Positions 1 to 12,290 of a stretch of DNA of 64,000 bases are shown here, in pieces. The stretch's first letter is position 1. Each line of letters opens with the position of its first letter. The position numbers and the translations under genes are program-made. The notes below the pieces were generated by a model, which ran no database searches, had not been told where the DNA came from, and was given only the letters and a program-made list of their open reading frames with translations. Source of the stretch: Diphasiastrum complanatum (taxonomy: Eukaryota > Streptophyta > Lycopodiopsida > Lycopodiales > Lycopodiaceae); contig CM055097.1 in NCBI GenBank assembly GCA_029204225.1, positions 30,827,599 through 30,891,598 on the forward strand, read 5' to 3'.

Positions 1-1502
1 GCAACTTTCGTATGATGGAAATGATCAACTTCCTCTATTACCCAGAAGATCTTCAAGAGCAAGCAAACCACCTAACCGGTATATCGACAAGTCTGCAGCC
101 TACCTTGTTCAGGAACTGACGTCTGTCCAAGAGGCACTGAGTCAGCCTGATTCAGATCTTGGAAAGAAGCTATGGATAAAGAGTATTCATCTCGTATCAA
201 GAACCAGACATGGACAATTGTCGAATTACCTGCTAGCAAAAACATAGTTGATTGCAAATGGATTTTCAAAGTCAAGTACAATGCAGATGGAAGCATCAAC
301 AGGAGAAAGACATGACTTGTCGCCAGAGGATTTTCTCAGGTATACAACGTCGATTACACTGAGACCTTCAGTCCAGTAGTCAAGCATTCTTCTATTCGAC
401 TTTTGCTATCATTTGGCGCTGCAGCAGATTTGGAAATACATCAAATGGATGTACAAACAACATATCTCAATGGAGTTATCGAAGAAGATATTTACATGGT
501 GCAACCCGAAGGTTATATTATCGAGGGTAAACACAATCATGTGTGTAAACTCCATAAGGCACTTTATGGCTTGAAGCAATCTGCTCGAGCATGGTTTCAA
601 AGGATCAATACTTTCCTTATTGATCACGGCTACACACCTAGCTCTTCAGATTCAAATGTTTACTTCAAAGCAGTGCAGCAGTCTTTTATCATTATCACTT
701 TATATGTGGATGATACATTGCTTTTCAGCAATAATACTGATAAAAAAGGCCAAGACAATGCCATCTTCCGAATTCGACATGACCGATCTGGGCGAAGCTC
801 ATTTCTGCCTTGGTATACAAATCCACAGAGACAGGAAACTTGGTCTACATTACACAACAGAGGTACATCTACAACATGTTAGTCAGATATAATCTGATTA
901 ATTGCAAGTTAGCTCTCTCACTGATGGAACCAGGTCTCAAATTGTCAAAGGACCAGTGTCCCCAAACAATTCATGAGAAGCAGCAAATGCGTGAGTATCC
1001 TTACCATTCTATTATAGGATCTCTTATGTACGCCATGATCTGTACTAGGCCACACATAGCTTTTGCAGTCAGCTCTCTCAATTAGTTTGTGACTAATCCT
1101 GGTGTAACACATTGGAAAGCTCTTATCAGAGTCATGAGATATCTTCGAGCTACTATGGACTTTTGCATTTGTTATGGAGCAGTCGGCAACGACAAACTCA
1201 ATTTACTCAGTGGTTACACAGATGCAAGTTGGGCAGGAGACGTAGACACTCGTAAATCCACTTCAGGATTTACATTTTTCCTCAACAGTTGTCCAATTTC
1301 CTGGAACAGTCGCAAGCAATTTTCAATAGCTCTATCTTCCACTGAATCAGAGTATATCGCAGCCTCTCAAGCTACAAAGGAAGCAATTTGGTTGAGGAAC
1401 TTACTCTCAGATATCGGTCTGAATCAATATGCTTCGACGACATTATTTTGTGATAATCAAAGTGCCATTGTTTTATCAGCCAACCCCGCATCAACACTGT
1501 GA
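1..1502 (+). mobile_element. Ty1/copia relic, RT and RNase H end (enters from left edge)
   Basis: This is the 3' coding part of a Ty1/copia retrotransposon. It shows the copia reverse transcriptase stretch around DVQTTYLNGVIEEDIYM and YGLKQSARAW, a YVDDT-type active-site region near 705-716, and an RNase H part with TDASWAGD, STSGF, ALSSTESEY and DNQSAIV. It is broken, with about three breaks in this piece. It is the same family as the relic at 56.2-57.2 kb. The element begins outside the window, so no LTR pair is available for dating. Confidence 0.9.
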
Positions 1503-1506
1503 ATTG

Positions 1507-2045
1507 TGAAGGAGTTGAGTGTTATTACACGACGCTTCCTGCGCTCTTATCAAGCAGATCATTCATAATCAGAAAGTATTGTTGTTAGCTCTCTATCAAG
1601 CTTTCAAGCTTGAACTCTCTTGAGTATTCTAACTCAGTCTTTTAGAGATTTATTTTAGAGTTGCTATAGCGCTACTGCTATTCAGTAGAGCTGCTTATTA
1701 TCAGACTTATTCTCAGTTACTCAGAGACAGCTTAGAGTGCGCGGTTTCTATCCGCTATTGTTTTGCGCTCATTAGCATCTGATTTTGTTTTTCTGAATCG
1801 ATACTATCTTCTTATTGCGTTCAGTATATGTCAGAATGCATGCATCTCTGTATTGCTTTTGTAACTGATAGAAATTGTCTGAGAATTCAATACTTTATGT
1901 TTGGCTACATAATCACTTAGTATCTAGCGATTTCAAAGTTAGTTGCTAAAGATTGACTGTGATTTTTATCACTACTGCTTTTTGTTCAATTTTTGATAGG
2001 CGTAGTCATGCATTGGAAGTAGGAAGTTTCCGCATTACATTATCT
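1507..2045 (+). repeat. Probable copia 3' LTR of the left-edge relic
   Basis: This non-coding stretch directly follows the RNase H relic. It shares ordered blocks with the LTR-like region at about 14.87-15.42 kb: a hairpin-like block around 1740-1770 (cggttt...ccgctattgt), then a TGTTTGGCTAC-like block near 1899, then ATAGGCGTAGTCATGC near 1998. The order and spacing are those of homologous LTRs. The outer ends are not sharply visible, so the limits are approximate. Confidence 0.55.
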
Positions 2046-2559
2046 ATCCTATTTCCGATAGTCCCTATAACCTTATAAGGTGAATTGATATAAAAAGAAG
2101 CCCCCCATGGGTGTACAACATTGGTAGGGTCTAAGTTTTAACATGAAACTTGACATTAGACCATAGAAACTTGACATAAAGGTGCGGGTTTCTGACACCT
2201 ACACCAAAATAATCCATGACGATAAACAAAAGCAGAGATAAAGATTCATGATACGTCGTCACCTTGCTTATGAAAGAAACTTGCTTCTATGATGACCAGT
2301 TTGTGCATGAACCAAACTCCTTCTTGGAGTTAAAGTTGCTTTTTGAACTGAACTTCCTACATAGCTTGTTACAACTGCCACCTGTAACATTGAACTTATC
2401 GTTTGCCACCACATATAGTTCTTTGCTTGCACTCTTGGTACTTTCCCTATATAATTGACACCCTCTTGAAAGTTCCATAACTTTCACGTTGTGAAGTATT
2501 ACTTGTATCATCCACTTGAGTATGCTTCAAGTGTAAGTAGTCATTTGAAAATATACATT
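2046..2559. other. Intergenic, nothing recognised
   Basis: No convincing coding frame, RNA gene or repeat boundary was seen here. Short open frames on both strands lack recognisable domains. Confidence 0.4.
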
Positions 2560-2775
2560 GACTCGAAAATTACAATGACTCGAAAAATTATGGATTTTCC
2601 GAGTCGATTCTGTATCGAAAATTTTAGATTTTTGGGTCTCGAAAATATTACGGATTTTTCAAGTTGATACGGTATCAAAAAATTCTAACTTTTGGATATC
2701 AAAAAATTCCGAGTTTTTTGAGTTGATGTAGTTTTGAAAAATTATAGAAACTGGGAGTCGAATTTCTGCTATAAA
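2560..2775. repeat. Degenerate tandem repeat, TCGAAAATT/GAGTCGAT type
   Basis: A roughly 36-bp unit recurs about five to six times with drift: TCGAAAAATTAtgg, atttttcGAGTcGAT, then acgGTATC. Copies differ by several bases each, so this is an old minisatellite-like array. Confidence 0.6.
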
Positions 2776-2936
2776 ATTTTTTGAGCTTTTTTTTTGTGTT
2801 TTTTCAAGGATAGGTATAAACAAGATTTTTCAGGATGCTCATTACCTAATGGAATTGGGCTTGAGCATGCAAATGTCAAAACATAATTTAGTAGAAGATC
2901 TAATTTTTATTAGCAAATAAATCTCCAACCAAGTGC

Positions 2937-3574
2937 AGCCAGTAACATGCATTCCTACATGCAGCTCTAACTAGGTTTACCTTTTGCATTTAGGTCTTCG
3001 TAGAGATATTAATCAATAATCTCAGCCAACAACATGTATATCTACATGCAAACCCAAATAGGTTTACTCAACATTTTGGTTCGTCTCCACACCTTGACTG
3101 GAAATTAACTTTATTTGTCGTCCTCATCCTCGGAGCAATGATCTTGTTTGCCTTCATTGTCAAGCATTTCTATGTGAATTGAAAGAGGACAGGTACGGAG
3201 CTCGCATCTTCACTTGACTTACATATTATGTGTATCTTAGTGTAATTCTCACCTTAAAGGACGTGCGCTTGCGTAGTCTGAATTGTATCCAACTGAAAAC
3301 ATAGGCAAGATACCTTTCAATTGTTCTTGTAAAAGTCCCACTTTCATCTTGTGAAATTTCCAAGAGACCCAAAGGTCAAAAGTCTTCTAAAGCACCACTA
3401 TCTCAATGAAGGCATGTTATGTTTTCTAAGAAAACTAAATGTATTTAGTGTTATATCTTGATCACATATATGACACTTCCACCATATTGCTTAGGTTACT
3501 CTTGAAACATCTCTATGTGAATTGAAAGAGGACCAGTATGGAGCTCGCATCTTTGCTTGACTTACTATATCTTA
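2937..3574. repeat. Two dispersed direct-repeat pairs
   Basis: Pair one: about 2937-2984 and 3023-3066 share agccaacaacatg, ctacatgca and aggttta blocks. Pair two: 3169-3237 and 3512-3574 share tctatgtgaattgaaagagg, gagctcgcatct and cttgacttac, about 343 bp apart. Each pair is diverged by a few percent or more. No coding potential was seen around them. Confidence 0.6.
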
Positions 3575-4855
3575 TTGGGATTATGGATAGCCATTGGAAG
3601 TGTATTTTCACTGGATTGTAGAGTGAAAACCTGGTAGACAGCTTGCATCTTTTCTCAGCTTTTAATGTTGAGCATCTTCAGTGGGGTCTTCATCCTTAAC
3701 ATAGCTAGCTTATAGAACCTTATCAAAAGCTTTTTGGAAGTCTTAAGAGCAACAAGAGAGGTTTTGGTGCTTTTTTTGGTTCTGATGTATATTTGATATA
3801 AGGTTTCATGGGAGTTCATATTGGGCAGTTTAGAACCAGATGAGTTCGAGGTTCGGCTGATTTGTGTTGGGCCCTCTTTAAAAAGAATCATCCTAAATAA
3901 TAAAAATGTCAACGTATTATGCATATATTGGTAGAAAACTAGAAAATAGTGATTTCTTTGGGCATCTGCACAACTGACACACTAGAGACTAGTCACTTTA
4001 GTGGCAAGTGCCAACTCTTGAGTGCACACAATATTTGATTCAGGTCCAGATTCCAGACTTGCAATCTACAAGTTAATGTAGTCAAGCCCAAATACTAAAT
4101 ATATCATTTCACAAATGTTATCAATATTGGCACATTTATGTATTAACGCTCTCCTCCTCAGACTCCTTGTCCTCATCCAAGTCCGTAGGAGTGCTGTTGG
4201 CTTGGCGTTGATATTGCCCTCGTGATTAGGCTCGAGTGAAATATTCGGCATGCAAGGATTTGGAACTATGAGTGTCATGTGCGATCACCAATGTTTAAGA
4301 CAATAAATTGTCGACTTCAAGATATTAGATTCTAGAAACTGAGCATCAAGGAAAGTACAAACTTGACATAGTTTTATATCACTACGATCGTTGTTCTATA
4401 GAAGCTCACCTGCCCATGCTAGTGGCTCACGGTGCAGAAATGCATGAAGGATGATGTGCGGAGCCTGGGCAACATCATTCTCTGGTGGTGCATTGGACAA
4501 GGTGGGATCTTGTTGCCACACACATTCAAGAGGTGTGCTACCATACATATGTGGGTGCTTGCCTAGCTCGTCTTGCAATAGTTACATTTCTACCTCTTAG
4601 TGCTGGAGATTCCATATGCAGAGCAAACGAGTACATAATCCCAAGCATGATCTCGACCTAAGCATGGTGAATTTGACAAGTGACTTAGTAGGTCGGCTAA
4701 CTAGTTCTTGAAAGTTTGAACAAATACAAATAGAGAGAAAAATAAAGTTGGCCTAAGGCTAGTAACTATATACTATATAGTTGCCCAGAAACGCGTTTCT
4801 GGCCAAAAACGTTCTCAGAAATGCATTTTTGGGAGCACCAAAAAAAAACGAAGAT
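3575..4855. other. Intergenic upstream of PAT1, no gene recognised
   Basis: Only short frames without recognisable domains. A perfect 14-bp palindrome AGAAACGCGTTTCT lies at about 4788-4801, followed by a weaker related one near 4817. Confidence 0.4.
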
Positions 4856-4864
4856 TATATATAT
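4856..4864 (+). promoter_or_regulatory. Candidate TATA box of the PAT1 gene
   Basis: A TATATATAT run about 250 bases upstream of the PAT1 ATG, ahead of a GA-rich leader. TATA-like runs are common in AT-rich DNA, so the call rests on position only. Confidence 0.3.
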
Positions 4865-5017
4865 TTCTCCTCCTAGTATTCTACCTAGTTCAAAACAAAA
4901 TGCACAAAAAAGACTGGGGCCTGTGGGGTCAATAGAAAAGCAAACTGATCCTTGGCGATTTGAATGAAGCTGTTCTCTTACGTGTGTTATTGGCTGGGCT
5001 TCATTATGTACACTTAT

Positions 5018-5020
<3 letters not shown>

Positions 5021-5067
<47 letters not shown>
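5021..5067. repeat. (GA)n microsatellite in PAT1 leader
   Basis: About 47 bp of GA dinucleotide repeat ending about 50 bases before the ATG. GA/CT runs in 5' leaders are frequent in plant genes. Confidence 0.95.
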
Positions 5068-5070
<3 letters not shown>

Positions 5071-5117
5071 GAGTGATAGCTGCTGTGTTTGCTTGTGTGG
5101 TTCTTTAGGTGAACACA

Positions 5118-7452
5118 ATGGCTGGTGACCCTGGGAATTTTCGTGGTCATTTGAATGCAGAACTAAGTCCAGATGGTAAGTACTGTTACTATTTTAGGAT
5201 GGTTTTAAACATTTATGATCTATTTTTCACTAGACATTAATGGTTTTGAACATATATGGTACATGTATGCAGGGAAATATTTCAGCCGCCACTGCCGCTG
5301 CATTGAAATTTCTTAACCATCTCTGCTACTGTGTATTGCAGCTGGTGATGTGCCATTCAATTCAGTATCACTCAATTGGCCTGAGCGACATGTGGATGAA
5401 AATCAGTATGATCTGGGAGGAAGGACATCTGGGCAGCGTCAAAAGCAACATATGCTGCCTAGGGCAGATGTAGAAGGTCTCTTCAGGCCAGCTCCTCCAT
5501 ATCAACAACAGCAGAGGTGGGCACCAGAGCCAAACCAATTGAATTTACTTGGAACATATCCAATAGACAAACCCCAAACTTGGCATGGACAACCAGATTT
5601 TTCCACAGTTCATGCTTCAGGACCATATATTACTCCTAGCCAGTACAGACCATCATTTTCTGGTCCACAACATCAATATAGTGGAGTTCTACCATCCTTG
5701 ATGCAATATGGTGGACCTCCTAATTTTGTCTCCCAAGGTTTGCCGATTCCTCCTCAACTTCAGTCAGGGAAGTGGATGGCACAATCAAATCTAGCTCACG
5801 GAGGCCTAGTTAGCGGATCTGTATCTGGCATGATGCGACATCCCATGCATCAGCGTAGTCCACTCATGCCGCCACAAGTTTTGCTGCAATACCAGCGGCC
5901 ACAGTCCTTCCCGTCTTCGGTAGCACCACCATATGCACAGGGGCATCATCAACAAGTTTTTGGCTCTAAACCACTTTCACCACAAGGGATGCGGAAGCCT
6001 GCTGAAACCGGTGTGGCTGGAGACTTTAAAGAGCAGCGACATGATCGAGGAAGGCCTACGCCACGATATCAACAACCTTCAGTTGAGTCCAATAATTACA
6101 CAGGAAGGAGGAGCAATGATGGGTTGCCCCAAATGAAATCCAAGTACATGACTGTTGAAGAAGTTGAAAATATTGTTCGGATACAGTGGGCTGCAACTCA
6201 TAGTAGTGATCCCTACATAGATGATTACTATCATCAGGCAGTGCAAGCAAAACTGTCAGGAGCTACTCCTCATGGGAGACGTCACTTTGCACCATCCCAT
6301 CTTCGTGATCTTCCGTCTCATACTCGAGCAGCAGCTGAACCTCACGCATTCTTGCAGGTGGATGCATTGGGTAGGATCCCATTTTCATCCATTCGAAGAC
6401 CTCGGCCTCTATTGGAAATGGATACATCATCAGGGATGAGTGGAGAAATGGGCACTGCATCTAGTGATAAGTCTTTAGACATAGTAGCATCTCAAAGGCG
6501 TTTAGAACAGGAGCCCATGCTGGCAGCTAGGATTGCTATTGAAGATGGCTTGTGCCTTCTGCTTGATGTCGATGATATAGATCGACTCCTTAGCCTTCCA
6601 CAAGCATCAGATAGTGGAACGCAGTTACAACGTCGGCGACAGATATTGCTGGAGGGATTGGCTGCATCCCTCCACCTGGCAGATCCCCTAGCTTCGAACG
6701 TTATTAGCAATGGGGAGGCAGGTAGTGGATGTTTTGGACTTGCTGGCAAGGATGACCTGATATTTTTACGGCTTGTATCCCTTCCCAAGGGCCGGAAGTT
6801 GGTAGCTAGGTATCTTCGTCTTATTGTCCCAGGCAGTGAACTAAGCCGGATAGTGGCTATGGCTGTTTTCCGCCACTTACGTTTTTTATTTGGAGGTCCA
6901 CAAATAGATCCAAGTGCCACAGTTTCATCAAAGAATCTGGCTAATGCGGTAGCTTGCTCGGTTTTGAGTATGGATCTTCCTTCTCTTAGTGCTTGTATTG
7001 CTGCTGTAGTTTTGGCACCTGAGTCACCACCTTTACGCCCGATTGGTAATGCTGGGGGTGATGGAGCTACAGTGATACTGCAGGCAGTTCTTGAACGTGC
7101 TACAAGTCTCTTGAAAGATAAGAATTCACAGTATCCCAGACAAAATAGGGCTATCTGGCAAGCATCTTTTGATGCTTTCTTTGTCCTTTTGTCAAAATAC
7201 TGTACCAACAAGTATGAAAGTATATTACATTCATTGATGATGGCTTCGCCAGGAAATGCAGCAGCTGTCAATGCATCTGCAGCTTCTGCCATGGCCAGAG
7301 AAATGCCAATTGAACTCCTTCGAGCTAGCATTCCTCACACAAATGAGCAACAGAAGAAGCAACTTCTGGACTTTGCTCAAAGATCCATTGCCGTTGGTGG
7401 AACAAGTTCTTATACAGATAGTCGTACTAATGTTGGAGTAGTGCGAAGTTGA
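5118..7452 (+). CDS. PAT1: PAT1 homologue, mRNA decapping activator
   Basis: PAT1 proteins bridge deadenylated mRNA, the LSM1-7 ring and the DCP2 decapping enzyme in cytoplasmic P-bodies. I read two exons, 5118-5175 and 5342-7452, joined by a GT-AG intron (G|GTAAGT to TTGCAG), giving about 722 aa. A Pro/Gln-rich stretch (about residues 45-210) precedes a conserved block near residue 288 (MTVEEVENIVRIQWAATH, then DPYIDDYYHQA). The alpha-helical C-terminal domain (about 405-705) carries EDGLCLLLDVDDIDRLL, SLPKGRKLVARYL, FRHLRFLFGG and REMPIELLRASIPHT. These match plant PAT1 closely. The start is the ATG at 5118, because the spliced frame runs straight into the large exon. The acidic N-terminus with the FFG motif that I expect in plant PAT1 is not visible, so a shorter isoform or an unseen 5' exon is possible. 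Confidence 0.93.
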
Positions 7453-9177
7453 AAGTGTGAATAGGTTTACTTTTTGGGAGAATAAATTGGAATTCAACTA
7501 TATTCATTCAGGGGGCCAAGATCGTGATATACTGTTGGCCACAGGTTGTAATATTTCTGATAAAGGTTGTGCCAATAGAGGTTGGCACTTATTTAACAGA
7601 TGCAACTCAACCTACATGACTGTTGAATGTTCTCAAAGCATGGAAGACAAAACAGAAACATCAAGAAACTAGTATAATCAGTTCCACCTTTTACTGCCCT
7701 GTAATCGGTTTGCTACATTGCTATTTTCTTTGGCTTATAGCTGTTGCATTTTCAGCTTGTATTTCAAAAAGGATCAGCTTGCTGTCTATCTTTTGATATG
7801 ATCAAAAGTTGAGGTTTATAGTCATGATGACATTATAAGAGGGCTTAACGTGTCCTGCTTATGAACTCAATTTGAAACGTTTTACACTCTTGGGGACATT
7901 CACTCAGTGCATATCAAGAGTTCTTTAACTAAGGTTTGTGGCATAAAAGGTGACATTAATCACCTGTTGCATAGCATTTTTCATGAAAGTCTGTTCGATC
8001 TTTATCCAAACTTACAAATGGTATGTCTGATTGTGACTAAAATTGGTCAAGTGTGGCTTCTTTCTGTTTAATAATTGTTGCACAGGATGGCTATTTTGGT
8101 GTACATTCTTTTCTACCATGGCGTGTACGAGAGAGGCGTGAGGTGGCAATTGCATACTGTAATACTGGCTCTCTTTAGATTTGGAATGTGCATACCTCGA
8201 GTATTATGTTTGTAGGCATCTATTTGGGCTTTTCTAGTCCTTGGAAGAAATGAGGATTGCTATCAAGAAAAATTCCTAGTTCTTCGTAAACCCCATTCTA
8301 GAAGGAGAAAGTAGTTATGCAGTCTAAGTGAAGGCCTGTGGGGTGTGCTAGAGACTTTGGATGCAGGATGGAAGGAAATTACATAGCATGCTGTCTCAGA
8401 AAAGTATTGATGTTCTAATTTGTCGCTTATCAAGGTGTACAAGATATAAAACTTGAACTTTACAATACTTGCCATGAACATATATGGAACAAATTGGTTG
8501 CTTATATGGAGCCTTGCAAGACTGTAAGAGGCACCACATTTTGAAGTGATTGATTTCATATTTGACTAAGAGGCTAAGCCATTATTCTTTAGAAGGAGAC
8601 TCTTTACAACCAACTTGTCGATGAAAAATTGGAAAGCTGGTACAATTAAGCAGTTAATCCGAATGTTGAAGAGATTGCCCTGTGGATGCAAATCGAAAGG
8701 ACCGGCATAAAAACTTCATATCAGTTCTGAGGGCTTACAACATCACCTTCAAGAATAGTTCAGGAATATATATTAAATTTTCTGGTTGGTGGTTAGTAGT
8801 CATTTCTGCAGCTGTTTATGAAGTATGCAACTTTGACTAATGCGAGTGAGTCTTACAAATCTCACTGAATTCAATTAGTTGGTAGTTGGCTACTGGAGCA
8901 TTACTCAACTACAAGATTGAGAGTTTGTCAAGGAGTACTTATCTAGTTCTTACTTCATATATTGTCAGCCCAATGGGGTTGCCCGATTGGCCATACTTGA
9001 AACAAATGCATTTTGATGACAATCATCACCTTAAAGAAACGTGGGTGAAGATGTAGGCTTTAATCTCTATGAAGCCAAGATCTCAGAATAAAATAAACAT
9101 CAATCAAGCTAAACAAAGTTGTAGAGCTAGTAAAGATTTAAATGAAGGAGAAAGTAGAGATGCAGACTTGTTTTAGA
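7453..9177. other. PAT1 3' flank and intergenic DNA
   Basis: An AATAAA hexamer at 7481-7486 lies only 29 bases past the PAT1 stop; it could be one poly(A) signal, but a longer 3' UTR is as likely. Beyond it no domain-bearing frame, tRNA or element terminus was recognised. Confidence 0.4.
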
Positions 9178-9610
9178 ATCTATAAAAATAAAAAATCTTG
9201 ATTTTAATTTCCTCTCCTATGTTGAGCATGATACACTTCATATGTTGAGCATGGTTACACTTAAATTAAAAGAATACAAACTGAAAATGAACTTACTAGA
9301 GTAATCAAAGCTTCCTACTGGAATTGATTTAGCAAGGCCATTTTTCTTAGCTAGTAAATCCACCATAATTTCTATCCTATGTTGAGCATGGTACACTTAA
9401 ATTGAAAGGATACAAATTGAAAATAAATTTACTAGAGTAATCGAAGCTTCCTAATGGAATTGATTTAGCAGTACGGGATGAAAGGACAAGGCCCCTCGTA
9501 CCTAGTAACTCCACCCTAACATTGTTTGCACCATAGCATTGTTTCAAACTCTGTAAAAAGTAAAACCTTAATTTTCAATTTCTATCCTATGTTGAGCATG
9601 GTACACTTCA
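9178..9610. repeat. Tandem-like copies of a CCTATGTTGAGCATGG unit
   Basis: Two full copies (about 9241-9335 and 9377-9470) share the start motif, then acttactagagtaatc and gaattgatttagca. Two partial copies at 9178-9240 and 9549-9610 share the flank attttaattt...cctatgttgagcatg. This looks like an old unequal-crossover array. Confidence 0.7.
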
Positions 9611-9823
9611 AACGTATGCCACATTACTAAGTAGCATATCTACATCTAATAGGAATCGATATTCTCTTGGACTAAAACATCCTCTCCTTTGTTGTTGGAA
9701 TAAGAACTCCGCATAAGCTTCTATGAACCACAAAATGGAGCAGCGAGACACCTCATCACTGAAACAAAATAGCTCCATCAGGTCTCGCACAAAGGTCCTG
9801 TGATTTATGTAGATCTTCAACAT
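9608..9823 (-). pseudogene. Unidentified exon-like coding piece beside the Helitron
   Basis: On the minus strand a pyrimidine tract and splice-acceptor-like TTGTTGCAG precede an open frame beginning MLKIYINHRTFVRDLMELF and running about 70 residues. The composition looks like real protein (Phe/Leu-rich amphipathic stretches), but I recognise no family. It lies downstream of the Rep/helicase relic in the same orientation, where Helitrons often carry captured host exons, so capture is one explanation. A plain chance frame is the other. Confidence 0.3.
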
Positions 9824-10228
9824 CTGCAACAACAACAAGAATGTCAAAAAAAAAATGTACATACAACAATACATAATCTTAACAACATATGATAACTCTG
9901 CTTTCGACCATTGCAAACCATGTAAAGTCATATATTTGATATAACAAACAACTCATCAGAAACAACATTACTAATATAACCAATTGCATGAACCTGGTAC
10001 CATTGCATAGCTTGCATTATGTCTTCCACGTCACATAGAGCTTTATCTATGACAACTTGACTAACATTTTCATCGCTTCCACTACACTCCAAAACCTCGA
10101 ATTGGTGAACGTAATCCTCAACCAAAAGATGCTCAACGGCCTTCCATAACGGCCTTCCATAACTATATCCAAGAATCTCCTTCTACACAAACTTCTCCGT
10201 GTACAAAATTTGACAAATTTTTCTCTCC

Positions 10229-10353
10229 AAATCTAACTCTAACAATACCCTACATCCCAAATGCTAAGTCTAACTCCAAATCTAACTCCAACTCTAAGTC
10301 TAACTCTACCCTACATCCCAAATGCTAAGTCTAACACCAATTCTAACTCTAAT
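10229..10353. repeat. Short tandem repeat, about 62-bp period
   Basis: Two long units share TCTAACTC, then CCCTACATCCCAAATGCTAAG, embedded in a TCTAACTC-rich run. It separates the two Helitron pieces. Confidence 0.7.
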
Positions 10354-10543
10354 AACTATACATTGCATCTCAAAACCATAAACCATAGACATCATTTCAA
10401 ACTTACTACTACAGCACTTCTGAATACACAATGTTCTGAGTGTACCTCGCCACTCCATCCACATCCGTAAATCGATTGTCCTTGTAAGTAATCAACACAC
10501 AAGGACTTGCTGCATTTCACACTCTCAAAAGTGCGACATACAG

Positions 10544-12290
10544 CTACCCATGACTAAACATAGGCCGAGGCAAATACAATCCAATTGTGTCCATACTCTG
10601 CCCTTGTGCTTTGTTTATTGTCATGGCAAATGCTGCTATGATAGGAAACTGGACCCTCTGCAATTCAAACGGTATGTTCGAATCGCTTGGCACTATAGGG
10701 ATACGTGGAATAAGGACTCTACTCCCTATATTCTTCCCGGTCATTATCTCTGCCTCTATGACTTGTCTACCCAGTCTACGAATGATGAGTCTCATACCAT
10801 TGCACAATCCTTTGTGCGACGCGATTGACCGCAACAACATCACTATCATGCCAACCTTCAACATCAATCTATGGGGAGGACATCCACTCGGTTGCAAGTT
10901 GTTAAACAACTCTACTAGGAACACATCAGAGTCATCATGCTTAACCATGCTATCAACACTATAAAATGTGCAAGCATCACCAGGAAGTTGCTCAACAACT
11001 TTCAAATTGATCTCATCCACGTTTTCTTTAACGGAGTCAATATTGCACGGCTTCTTAAAAAATCAACATCCATGTAACGTCGTGCAATATTGGGGAAAAT
11101 GAACGAAATCAATTCACACACATTTCACGTCCTTAGACACATACACTCTGGCACAGCTTGTGCACCTCGATATATTTCCACAAACGCGAACACTTCAGTG
11201 AAGCGCTCACAATCTATGCACGACTGTCCCATCGCACCACCGGGAGCACCTGACAGAAATCACCACCAAAAACAATTGGAATCTCTCCAAATGGAGTATC
11301 AATACCCAATATGTCCCGTAGAGATCAATCCACACACTCAATGGCATACTTATATACCATGAGAACCTTGTCCCAAATAATAAGTCGACATGCCATCAAA
11401 AGCTTACCTAACGAAGACTGTTTGGAGATGTTACAGGTCGAGCTTTCATTCAATTCCGTCGGAGGAATCCTAAATCTAGAGTGCGAGGTCCTACCACCTT
11501 TCATTAACAATGCAACAATCCCCGATGACGCAGCTGCCAGTGCTATCCAACCTTGTGCACGCATGTATGACAACATAACACTATAGAGAAACGTCTTACC
11601 TGTACCACCCGGACCATCTACAAAGAACACTCCACCCAATCTTCGTACCACATGCTCACGTACTACATGATCAAAAATCATGCATTGATCTACATTCAAT
11701 CTCTCGATGTCAGCCTCTACCTCTAGAAGGGTCTCATCAAGAAATATCTCCTCACAAAATACTGGAGAAAACTCGACATTGCTTTCGGGAAGTGCGAAGA
11801 CAAAATTTGTCAACGACTTTTCCGATGCCTGCATGTGCGTCTCCACATCTAGAAGAGCCCTATCAACCAAAATTTGACTCAGAATAACAATCTTGCACAT
11901 TACTGGCTGTCCTAACTCCTCTACGTAATCCTCTACTAAATGGGACTCTATACTCTTCCAAAGATCTAATGGGTCGGAAGGGGCACATGTCAAAAGAAGT
12001 ACAATGAACATGAGCCGAAGTTGCGATGGAGTCCCCCATGACACCGCCTCCTGCAGGCAGTTACTCCATTCCATCTCGTCATTGATAAGAAGTCTATGCC
12101 TGCAAGCATCTCTGAATGACGAAAACAAGTCATCGTCAACTGTGCGCAAGTCATTGAAACTTGTTGCACCTCTTACATGAGCCAAAAGAACTCGCAAATA
12201 AAATCGCTCTCCTTCGGACGGATGGACTTTCCATCCTTCATGCATGGTGCATTTGGAAAAGATGTTCCGCATGGGCCGTGCATCATACAT
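10544..12290 (-). pseudogene. Helitron PIF1-like helicase, broken
   Basis: The minus strand encodes a superfamily 1B DNA helicase typical of Helitrons, which unwinds donor DNA during rolling-circle transposition. Walker A is clear (FVDGPGGTGKTFLY, about 11,600). The C-terminal part (10544-11020) has the PIF1 ending with LMLKVGMIVMLLRS, KGLCNGMRLII and FAMTINKAQGQS, which are late helicase motifs. The two frames are separated by about 300 bases without an open continuation, so motifs between them are lost or scrambled. The upstream linker carries the duplicated VEDYVEE segment. Confidence 0.82.

Noticed and set aside
6492-7331. 279-residue open frame on the minus strand opposite PAT1
   Set aside because: Shadow of the conserved PAT1 C-terminal domain; no domain of its own.
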